From: Phycisphaerae bacterium
GTDB lineage: Bacteria > Planctomycetota > Phycisphaerae > Sedimentisphaerales > Anaerobacaceae
Length of the DNA: 64,000 bases
Direction: 5' to 3'
NCBI GenBank assembly: GCA_030604525.1
Contig: JAUVVQ010000001.1
Location: 52,643-116,642 of the forward strand
Positions within the stretch are counted from its first letter, which is position 1. Every line of letters starts with the position of its first letter. The notes beneath the pieces are model-generated. The model worked only from the letters and a program-made list of their open reading frames with translations, was not told where the DNA came from and made no database searches. Positions 21,829-29,807 of the stretch are shown piece by piece. The position numbers and the translations under genes were made by a program.

Positions 21829-21904
21829 TCAATAATAGTATAATTTGAATCATTTGCCCTGAAAATTTTAGCTTCATTCGAGGCAGCGCCGGTAAGGTAT
21901 CCTC

Positions 21905-23428
21905 TTACCAGCTTTCATCAAGAACCTGAATCTTGAAGCTCCACGCATAGTCACAGGGCAGCGGCTCAGGAAGTTCTTCTATCACAAGATTAGCAATCTC
22001 ATCGTCATCATCATTATCATCCTCGTGCCATTTTAGAGGCTTGTCAGAACCGAGCATTTTAATCTCCGAACCCGGCAAAGGTTGTACATTCGGAATGATC
22101 AAGGGAACCGTTGGCTTCTCAAGGTCGATTGCGTAAAGGTATTCTTTTTTCCTGGTGAACCTGATAGAGCCTGCTTTCCATTGACCAGTTCCGCTCAAGT
22201 CGAACGGTGCGGGTGTTGTCGCATAAAGGGCCGGCTTGTTGATGGCCATCCAGTCACCGAGCTTCTTCAACCCCTCGACCTGTGCTTCCGGAAGTGTTCC
22301 ATCCGGCTTCGGGGCAACGCTGAAAAAAGTAAGTCCGTTCTTGCTTACATTACTTACGATAAGGTCAACCAATTCATCCGGGTTCTTACAGCCCACGCCC
22401 GGAGTGTAGGCCCAGCTTCTTCCAAGAGGGATATCGGTCTGCCATTTTTGTGGCCTGGGATGGCCCAAAACACCCATTTCTCTGTTTATCGGTGAAATAG
22501 CAGGAGGAAGGTCCTGTCTCCTGTTTTCCCATAATTTTTTAGAGGTTACGACGACTTCCCTGCCCCACTTTTCGGCGGCATTAAAGTAGTAAGCGAGCAT
22601 ATCCTTCTTCATCGTTTCAGGCGGTTGGCCTGAATCCATATGTTCACACCATATTAAATCCGGCTGATATTTGTCTACGAGTTCCTTCCATTTGTTCAGG
22701 CGCTCCTCCCAGTGTGAATATGGCCAGTCAGCGCCGGGGTACTTATTGTTGATTGGTCTGCGATGTGTAGGTTTATGAATCGGGCCGTACAGGCCTGTGT
22801 ATTTCTCATTATTGACATCCACCCCCTTGGGACACAGTCTTCTGCCGGTATCATAAGTAATGTAAGTACGCCAAAAGTGAACTGTCACGGCAGTTTTCAT
22901 ACCGTGCTCCCTGACGGCCTCAAGCATTTTCCCGACTATATCTACATTCGGCCCTTTATCTACGGAGTTCCAGTCATCATGCTTGGTATCCCAAAGGGCA
23001 AAACCGTCGTGGTGCTCGGCGCAGGGGCCGGCAAAATCGGCACCGGCGTACTTGAACAGCCCAGCCCACCGGTCAGGGTCCCATTTCTCCGCCTTCCACA
23101 TCGGCACGAAGTCCTTGTACCCAAATTCTATGCCGGGCTCCCCATAGTTTTCCTTAACCAATTTATATGTCCGAGACCCTTTCTGATACATTGTCCAGTA
23201 GCCGGAACAGGAAAATGCGGGCACCGAGTAAGGTCCCCAGTGGAAATAAAAGCCGAGAACTGCGTCCTCATACCACTGGGGCGTCGCATTATGCTGCATC
23301 AGAGACTCCCACTTCGGCTCGTAATATTTCTTTTTTTTGCTCGATGCCTCTGCACTGACGTTGGTGCTAACTAATATCCCCAAAATCAAAATGCTCGTTA
23401 AAAAGATGGATATTCGTGTTGTCTTCAT
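21905..23428 (-). CDS. GH29-type alpha-L-fucosidase (catalytic motif atypical)
   Basis: PQWYEDAVLGFYFHWGPYSVPAF, EHHDGFALWDTKHDDWNSVDKGPNVDIVGKM, and YTPGVGCKNPDELVDLIVSNVSKNG match the GH29 layout. Confidence 0.88.
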   Translation of the reverse strand: MKTTRISIFLTSILILGILVSTNVSAEASSKKKKYYEPKWESLMQHNATPQWYEDAVLGFYFHWGPYSVPAFSCSGYWTMYQKGSRTYKLVKENYGEPGIEFGYKDFVPMWKAEKWDPDRWAGLFKYAGADFAGPCAEHHDGFALWDTKHDDWNSVDKGPNVDIVGKMLEAVREHGMKTAVTVHFWRTYITYDTGRRLCPKGVDVNNEKYTGLYGPIHKPTHRRPINNKYPGADWPYSHWEERLNKWKELVDKYQPDLIWCEHMDSGQPPETMKKDMLAYYFNAAEKWGREVVVTSKKLWENRRQDLPPAISPINREMGVLGHPRPQKWQTDIPLGRSWAYTPGVGCKNPDELVDLIVSNVSKNGLTFFSVAPKPDGTLPEAQVEGLKKLGDWMAINKPALYATTPAPFDLSGTGQWKAGSIRFTRKKEYLYAIDLEKPTVPLIIPNVQPLPGSEIKMLGSDKPLKWHEDDNDDDDEIANLVIEELPEPLPCDYAWSFKIQVLDESW

Positions 23429-23663
23429 TTTTGCCCTGCTTTCTTAAATAAACTGATATCTCACATTCACACAATTTAAGAACATAATTTTCACCGTACG
23501 AGACCAGTCATTCTATAAAAATCTGCCTGAACCGTCAAAATTTCCCTTTTCCGAGGAAGTCTTTTTGCAAATTTATACAAAAACCCGGATTATTAGACTT
23601 CGGATGTCTTCCAATCCGTGCTTTTGCCCGGATTTACCTGCCAAATCCGGGCTATAAAGTTGA

Positions 23664-25292
23664 TTAATACTGTGGAATAATCGTAACATCCAGGGGCTTA
23701 TTTGACTTTTGCGGTATCCACAGAATAAGGTCATTACCTTCCAAACGACCGGCGTATCCATATTGAAATTCTTTGTTGGGCTTCTTTTGTTCTCCGTCAA
23801 CTTCAAGCTCTATTTGCGAATTGCCCCAGTTTTTGATAACAAAAGCAGGATTGATGACTGGGCTGTCAGTTGCTGCATTCAGTTTTAACTTCAGTTGAGC
23901 TGTTTTGCGAGGACTCTTACATCTCAAGAGATAAGCCCGCTGAGATTTATCGTAACCGAGATTTTCAAAATTCGCCTTCGAATCGCTTTGGATTTCCAAG
24001 TCGGGCGGCTGGAGCCAGGATTTAGCGAGCGGCACTAAATTTCCAACTGATTTGTCAGTCATTCCGTGAAGAAGGACTTTGGTGACATCCTGCTCTCCCC
24101 TCTTGTAAATTGGTATATGTGTAATATGGAAGAATGAGCCGTGGGCGGCTTTTCTGCCGGAGGCGTTTCTTCCTATGACATTTTCCATTGTGGTGGGCCA
24201 GTGGTCGCGCCATCGAAAACGCGAGTCGTTCTGACATCCTCCATAAGCGTCCAACCTACAACCTTCAGGGGATATGACAAAAGGTTTGTATTTGGATTTG
24301 ATGTTCACCATAACAATGTTGCTTTTTTCTGGGGTTGGCATTTCCGGCTCACCGGGATTTTCCCAGGACCATTTTGCTGTATCTGCGTTCATATTAGCAA
24401 CATGTATGGCGTCAACATGCAGGACCTCTTCCGGTATAACGAAGGCGTTGTAAACAATAATGCCTTCGTGCCATTCATGGCCGAGGTCATCGGTAGAAAT
24501 ACCACGGTCATCATCTCCGAAGTGAGAGGTGTGCAGGGTGATTTTCCGGGTACCGACGGCGTCAGGGTATATGTAATAATACTCATCCGTCCAGTCGCCC
24601 CAGCCGGTTGTTTCGCTTGGCCAGGCGATTTTATAATCGACGTCGCATAAGGCATACCGCCAGTGAACAACGGTCCGAGCGGGGGTGCTTTCGATGACAC
24701 GAACCCGACTGTATCGGCATTGTTTGTCCGACATCGGCTCACTGCATCCTCTTGTGGGCCAGGTCTCGTTAAATTCATTGTCATACCAGATACCGTTTTC
24801 AGTTACCCAGTGCGGGATATAATTCGTACCCCTCCAGAAGATAAATTTGTAACCGGCGTTATCAAAGCGAACAACCACATCAGCGTGCAACCCGACTCGC
24901 CAGAGCTTGTCCCATTCCGGGTAATATTTTAAGGTAGTATAATAAGCGCCAAAGCCGCCGGTGCCCTGCGGTCCGGCAGGTAACTGCATCGGAATTAAGG
25001 TGTTTAGATGCTTAATCTCTTTGTGAAATCGGATAAGCTCGTCCTCGGGGAAGTTTTCAATATCTTTTTCCCCCATGCTTTTATCGTATGTTTTTAAAAA
25101 AGCATTTACCGCCTGGTAAAATGTTTTCCATTTTCCGCCTTTTGCTTCGGCTTTATCCTGCAGGTAATCCACCTGTTTGCGCAGGAAATTTGCCTTTTTG
25201 CCGACCACATCTTTTAATTCAGATTGCTCTGAAGAAAGTGCGAATAATACGACAAATATCAGGATTAAATTTAATAGCTTTAGCTTATCCAT
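23664..25292 (-). CDS. Secreted protein of the same uncharacterised family, lacking the LamG domain (paralogue B)
   Basis: Signal peptide; shared blocks FGAYYTTLKYYPEWDKLWRV, MSDKQCRYSRVRVIE, ARTVVHWRYALCDVDYKIA, WTDEYYYIYPDAV, SQRAYLL, PAFVIKNWG. Confidence 0.8.
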   Translation of the reverse strand: MDKLKLLNLILIFVVLFALSSEQSELKDVVGKKANFLRKQVDYLQDKAEAKGGKWKTFYQAVNAFLKTYDKSMGEKDIENFPEDELIRFHKEIKHLNTLIPMQLPAGPQGTGGFGAYYTTLKYYPEWDKLWRVGLHADVVVRFDNAGYKFIFWRGTNYIPHWVTENGIWYDNEFNETWPTRGCSEPMSDKQCRYSRVRVIESTPARTVVHWRYALCDVDYKIAWPSETTGWGDWTDEYYYIYPDAVGTRKITLHTSHFGDDDRGISTDDLGHEWHEGIIVYNAFVIPEEVLHVDAIHVANMNADTAKWSWENPGEPEMPTPEKSNIVMVNIKSKYKPFVISPEGCRLDAYGGCQNDSRFRWRDHWPTTMENVIGRNASGRKAAHGSFFHITHIPIYKRGEQDVTKVLLHGMTDKSVGNLVPLAKSWLQPPDLEIQSDSKANFENLGYDKSQRAYLLRCKSPRKTAQLKLKLNAATDSPVINPAFVIKNWGNSQIELEVDGEQKKPNKEFQYGYAGRLEGNDLILWIPQKSNKPLDVTIIPQY

Positions 25293-25465
25293 TTTTCACC
25301 TCCATAATTGACACCCGCACAGGCGGACCCTACAATTAATTGCGTATAATGTTTTCCGTGTTTGCGAAATCCCGATGAGTCGGGATTCAGGTGCGCAAAC
25401 CAAAAACACGCCTTTAAACAAAGTTGCTTTCCTTATGTTTTTCGGAAAATGATTGGTTTTTTCTA

Positions 25466-25864
25466 CTATAACTTTTTGCCTGCATCTGGGCCAGGCCTAA
25501 TGGTGTAAATCGCTCTTGGCTTAATTTCAACCACTCCTTTCGGAATTATTTCAGGTCTTTTTGACTGTATGAATTTTCTGCCCTGTTCGTAAATCGGGCC
25601 TTCGGTGTGGTAGATGGCTTTCCCTTTGATTTTGTAAGACTCTTCCGTTTCTGCATCCCAAAAGCCAAGGCAAACTTTGCTATTTTTTAAAAGATTCTTT
25701 TTGCTCATCCTCATGAAATTATCAATTAATAAGATTCTCTTTTTATCAAGAACCTTTTTCCAGAATATTGGAACGACATTGGGATTTCCCCGCTTGTCTG
25801 CCGTGCCAAAGGCAACTAAAGCTTGTTTATTAAATAACCTCTTCACCTTATTTGGAATTAGCAT
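25466..25864 (-). CDS. Pyridoxamine 5'-phosphate oxidase-like FMN-binding split-barrel protein
   Basis: VAFGTADKRGNPNVVPIFWKKVLDKKRILLIDNFMRMSKKNLLKNSKVCLGFWD is typical of the PNPOx-like family. Confidence 0.82.
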   Translation of the reverse strand: MLIPNKVKRLFNKQALVAFGTADKRGNPNVVPIFWKKVLDKKRILLIDNFMRMSKKNLLKNSKVCLGFWDAETEESYKIKGKAIYHTEGPIYEQGRKFIQSKRPEIIPKGVVEIKPRAIYTIRPGPDAGKKL

Positions 25865-25882
25865 TTCAAGAAACCTCCGTTA

Positions 25883-26452
25883 TTAAAATTCGATTACCTT
25901 CCCAACTCCTCCATCAATGTATTCTTTAGGATACAATCTTTCCAGTTCTGCTTTGTGCTGGGTACAATGGGTGGGGCAAATCAGCTCCATCTCTTTGAAT
26001 AATTCAAATTCACTGAATCCATGCATGCCGCCGATTACCGCACGAACACTTCCGAATTGCGAAGCTGCTTTAAGAATATGCGCCATCTCCGGATGCGAGC
26101 ATCCTACAATCAAAACTATGCCTTTCTCTGTCTTAACCACCATACTCTGCTCTATGCCATCGAGTTCGCCGGTAGAGAAGACGTTCTCGTGGATTTTCAG
26201 TGGTTTGCTTATAGAAATCACTTCCTTTGCACCGCGAACTCCTCTAAGCAAAGCGGGGACATAAACTTCCACATCGCTTTTCACATTAAGAAAGGCCGAT
26301 AGGCCGCCTATATGGTCAAAATGGGGGTGTGAAATAAACACTTCATCAATAGATTCAGGGTCAATATCGAGTTTTTTCATATTGGAAAGCAGTGTGGAAC
26401 CATTCGCTCCGGTATCAAAAAGAATTTTCGGAGTATTCTCTATTTCCACCAA
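25883..26452 (-). CDS. MBL-fold metallo-hydrolase (7,8-dihydropterin synthase-like); coding continues upstream to about 26574
   Basis: HPHFDHIGGLSAFL metal-binding motif, VGCSHPEMAHIL. In-frame coding upstream of the annotated TTG start reads KITIIYDNEVYSVREPKEEVSNGVYKEELAADWGFSCL. Confidence 0.85.
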   Translation of the reverse strand: MVEIENTPKILFDTGANGSTLLSNMKKLDIDPESIDEVFISHPHFDHIGGLSAFLNVKSDVEVYVPALLRGVRGAKEVISISKPLKIHENVFSTGELDGIEQSMVVKTEKGIVLIVGCSHPEMAHILKAASQFGSVRAVIGGMHGFSEFELFKEMELICPTHCTQHKAELERLYPKEYIDGGVGKVIEF

Positions 26453-26592
26453 ACAGGAAAATCCCCAGTCGGCAGCAAGCTCTTCTTTGTAAACCCCGTT
26501 AGAGACTTCTTCTTTTGGTTCTCTAACGGAATAAACTTCATTATCGTAAATAATCGTGATTTTTATTTTTGCACCTCTTGTTTTTAGCCATT

Positions 26593-27525
26593 TTACACTT
26601 TATATCCATGCCACTTTCTGAAACGGTCAACATCCACTTTCCCTTGTGCGTAATCCCGGTGCCAATTTTTCGGGACGGGCATATCTTTATATAGCTGCCT
26701 TCGCCATGCCTCAAGCAAAAGTCGGGGTTTTTTCATAAAATCAGCAGCACATATAACTCGTTTCCCTGTTTCGGAAGACAAACGCTTTAGCCACGCAAGC
26801 CCTTCTTCACATCTTATCACATGATGGTCAAGAATCAAAGTATCTACTCCCTGCGACAGAGATAGGCCGTTTGCGAAGGCAACCTTGCGCTGTTCATCTG
26901 ATAACTGGGGCAAATATAAAGGAGGCCCGGAAGCAAGCACTATATCAGGATGCCATTCTAATATTTGCGAAATAGCTTTTCTATTAAGCAGTTGAATATC
27001 AGAAGCATGGACAAAAATCTCTTTTTCATCGGCGATTTTAGTCATCATCACCTGGCCAAAACGGTTATTCGCCTCACCGTGAGGCACGGCTTCAGAAAAA
27101 GCCATAGTACCGTCACTTATCCCTTCAGCATTTGGTAAGTCCTTATTTAAGGCAGTAGATAAAGAGTGAGCCCTGGCTTTCATCCTTCGAGAAAGCCCTC
27201 TCAGCCCTTTAGCCCAAAATCGAATACCCTGTTGTAAGTTAGCTATTTTCTCTGCGTTAAGCTGGTAAGGGTTAGCATCAACCAAAGGAATATGGTCGCC
27301 GTGATAATGACTGAACACTACATCAGTAGAATCTCTTAGCGCTGATATAACTCTGTTGCGGATTAGTTTTCCTACCGCTACTTGAAAAGGGTGGGGAAGC
27401 AGTCCATGCCTGTTGTAGCCCAATGCCACACCCGGGTCGATTAGTATCTTGCGGTCTTTCGTCTCGACCTTGCATGATAGTCCGCGGACTCCCAACGACT
27501 CAGTCCCTATAATTTCAATATGCAT
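26593..27525 (-). CDS. MBL-fold hydrolase resembling archaeal UPF0282
   Basis: DVVFSHYHGDHIPL motif; SLGVRGLSCKVETKDRKILIDPGVALGYNRHGLLPHPFQ N-terminus as I recall it from UPF0282 proteins. Confidence 0.75.
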   Translation of the reverse strand: MHIEIIGTESLGVRGLSCKVETKDRKILIDPGVALGYNRHGLLPHPFQVAVGKLIRNRVISALRDSTDVVFSHYHGDHIPLVDANPYQLNAEKIANLQQGIRFWAKGLRGLSRRMKARAHSLSTALNKDLPNAEGISDGTMAFSEAVPHGEANNRFGQVMMTKIADEKEIFVHASDIQLLNRKAISQILEWHPDIVLASGPPLYLPQLSDEQRKVAFANGLSLSQGVDTLILDHHVIRCEEGLAWLKRLSSETGKRVICAADFMKKPRLLLEAWRRQLYKDMPVPKNWHRDYAQGKVDVDRFRKWHGYKV

Positions 27526-27527
27526 AG

Positions 27528-28064
27528 CTAAAAATACAAATCCTTATTTAAGAACGGAACCAAAGCAACTATTAAACTATGGATGTAAAGGTTTTTTCTG
27601 TCCATTGCTCCCCTACTAAGAAATCCTATTGCTCCTTCTTTCTGTCTTATGTTATCTTTACCACTTATTTTCTCCATCACTTCCCCTAATTCGCTGCCTG
27701 AGAGAAGCTGGTCAATAATACTTTTCGGCAGTTCAAAATAAGGGGAAGCACCGTAGCCAATTCTTCCCTGGTTGTCAATTACACATCCCACCCCTGAAGC
27801 AAACCATTTCGAGTAAAGTTTTGTGATTCCTCCTTCGATTCCAACAAAAAAATCAGCCCCTAAGTCTTTCTTGTCATTCAGTTTCTTCAGTTCTAAAGCC
27901 CTGTTTTTCGCTCCCTCAAAGGTCTCTTCGCCAACGGGCTGGGCAGAGACTTTACTGAAAACCTCAATTCCGGTTACGTTTACCTGGCCAAAATATTTTG
28001 AGAAAACTTCCCTGGTCGCCGCTATTTTTACCGGATTGTTTGAGCCAACTAATACTTCCATCAT
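27528..28064 (-). CDS. DUF84/YjjX-type inosine/xanthosine triphosphatase
   Basis: VGSNNPVKIAATREVFSKYFG...SAQPVGEETFEGAKNRA...FFVGIEGGI typical of the non-canonical purine NTPase family. Confidence 0.88.
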   Translation of the reverse strand: MMEVLVGSNNPVKIAATREVFSKYFGQVNVTGIEVFSKVSAQPVGEETFEGAKNRALELKKLNDKKDLGADFFVGIEGGITKLYSKWFASGVGCVIDNQGRIGYGASPYFELPKSIIDQLLSGSELGEVMEKISGKDNIRQKEGAIGFLSRGAMDRKNLYIHSLIVALVPFLNKDLYF

Positions 28065-28112
28065 CTTCTTCTACGTAATCACATTCGCAAGGCCGTTTAT
28101 CTTTGCTATTAT

Positions 28113-28343
28113 TCACTTCCTTGCCGCAGCACCCGAATAAGTAAACGAATGCTGTTTCATCTTAATCCATTTATCCTGCTCGATGCCGATTATATTACCG
28201 CACTGACATTTGACCTGGCTGCCTTCCCGAATCGAGTAATCTTCTTTTATTCTGTCCTTCCAGCAGTGCCATAATTCTCCTTTTCCAATCTTTAAATATC
28301 TAAATATCCTCCCCTTGCATTTAGCACATTTTACTGTTACCAT
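28113..28343 (-). CDS. Small zinc-ribbon-like protein
   Basis: 76 aa with CAKCKG and CQCGN Cys pairs, packed between YjjX and YggS genes. Confidence 0.6.
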   Translation of the reverse strand: MVTVKCAKCKGRIFRYLKIGKGELWHCWKDRIKEDYSIREGSQVKCQCGNIIGIEQDKWIKMKQHSFTYSGAAARK

Positions 28344-28362
28344 TTTTCACCAATATTGTCTT

Positions 28363-29067
28363 TTATTCCCCGCAATTTTCTTTTCTTTTACCAAATATTG
28401 CGGTTCCTATCCTAACCATATTAGAACCTTCCTCTATTGCGATTCTGTATGAATTTGTCATCCCCATGGAAAGCTCTTTCATATCCACGTTCGGCAAATC
28501 GAGGGCTTTGATACTTTCAAATATCCTTTTTGTCCTTTTGAAATATGGTCTGACATCTTCAGGATTTCCAAAGCGAGGCCCCATAGTCATCAAACCATTC
28601 ACCCTTAAATGACTAAGGACTGATATATCTCTGACCAAATTTTCCATATATTTCTCAAATGGTTCATGTTCAGCTGGCTTTATGCCGGCTTTGGAAAATT
28701 CGCTTCCTATATTTAGCTCTATGTAAACCGGAATAATTTTCTTTCCTGCTCTTTCAGCTCTTTTGTCAATAGCTGCTGCTTTTCCCAAGGAATCGACCGT
28801 TTGAATAACATCGAAGATTTGTAACGCCTTGTTTATTTTGTTCTTTTGCAAATGGCCTATCATATGCCATCTGACTTTAGCCGCCTTCTTTTGCAAAGCA
28901 CTATACATTCGCCCTGCTTCCTGAACATAATTTTGACCTATATCAGTGGCGCCTGCATCTATAACTTCCTCGACCTGCTCGACTGTTCTTGTTTTGACCG
29001 AGAGAACTATAGTTACATCTTTTGGAATTTCCTGTCTGATTTTTGCATAATTTGTTGAAATGCCCAT
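28363..29067 (-). CDS. YggS-family pyridoxal phosphate-dependent protein
   Basis: IVLSVKTRTVEQVEEVIDAGATDIGQNYVQEA, WHMIGHLQKNKINKAL, LSMGMTNSYRIAIEEGSNMVRIGTAIFG. Confidence 0.93.
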   Translation of the reverse strand: MGISTNYAKIRQEIPKDVTIVLSVKTRTVEQVEEVIDAGATDIGQNYVQEAGRMYSALQKKAAKVRWHMIGHLQKNKINKALQIFDVIQTVDSLGKAAAIDKRAERAGKKIIPVYIELNIGSEFSKAGIKPAEHEPFEKYMENLVRDISVLSHLRVNGLMTMGPRFGNPEDVRPYFKRTKRIFESIKALDLPNVDMKELSMGMTNSYRIAIEEGSNMVRIGTAIFGKRKENCGE

Positions 29068-29074
29068 TTTAATT

Positions 29075-29296
29075 TCACTGAGTTTTTATATTCTTGTCTT
29101 TAGTATTAAGTTTCACACGTTTTTTTATCACAAGGTGTATCACGACCGGCACCCAGTTCCAGGGATACGCCTGCGGGGCAATCCAGGCCTCTATTGTAAA
29201 AGATTCGGTATTTATTTTCGGGGTATCTGCTGATGCAATCGGGGACACTGAAGCCAGGAGCAAGCCAAGCACTCTCAGAGAAGCAAGCTTTTTCAC
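29075..29296 (-). pseudogene. Truncated remnant of a LamG-domain paralogue
   Basis: Signal peptide followed by ESFTIEAWIAPQAYPWNWVPVV, which matches DAFTIEAWIAPQAYPYNWCAIV of the 29808-31892 protein; the rest of the LamG and C-terminal domains is missing. Confidence 0.65.
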
Positions 29297-29498
29297 AGGT
29301 CAACCTCCATTTACATAATTTTTAAACCAAGAGAAAATATTAACATCAAACTAATGTTATTAAAAGCAAAATTTACAAACCCCTGAAACGGGAATTTTTG
29401 AGAGGGAAATTTTGAGAGGGAAATAATAAGATGTGCATACATTAATGAATTGAATTCGAGGAATTCAAAATCGATTCGAGGAATCGGCGTAAATTTAT

Positions 29499-29786
29499 TT
29501 AAGCCCCGAAGGTTTCCCTTTCGATTGTTCCCAGGAAAAACCTGCCGTCCTTACGCATAAAGGTCAGGATTTTTTCAAATTGTCGGTCAATATAACTGCT
29601 GTTATTTGAAACGATGGAAAGGCCTACCAAAGCCGTTCTTTTGCTATCCTGATGGTCAACTTCGGCTATGGATACGTTGAATCTGTTCTTGAGCCGGCTG
29701 GTAACGCTTTTAACGATGCTTCGTTTTTCTTTTAGTGAGCCGATGCCGTTAAGACACAATTGAGCTGTCATTACGCCGACTATCAT
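29499..29786 (-). CDS. DUF503 family protein
   Basis: LNGIGSLKEKRSIVKSVTSRLKNRFNVSIAEVDHQDSKRTALVGLSIVSN is the DUF503 pattern. Confidence 0.9.
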   Translation of the reverse strand: MIVGVMTAQLCLNGIGSLKEKRSIVKSVTSRLKNRFNVSIAEVDHQDSKRTALVGLSIVSNNSSYIDRQFEKILTFMRKDGRFFLGTIERETFGA

Positions 29787-29807
29787 AAAAAGATTCCCGG
29801 ATTGAGC

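Noticed and set aside
22763-23374. 203-aa plus-strand ORF opposite GH29
   Set aside because: Shadow ORF; the minus strand carries the GH29 motifs.
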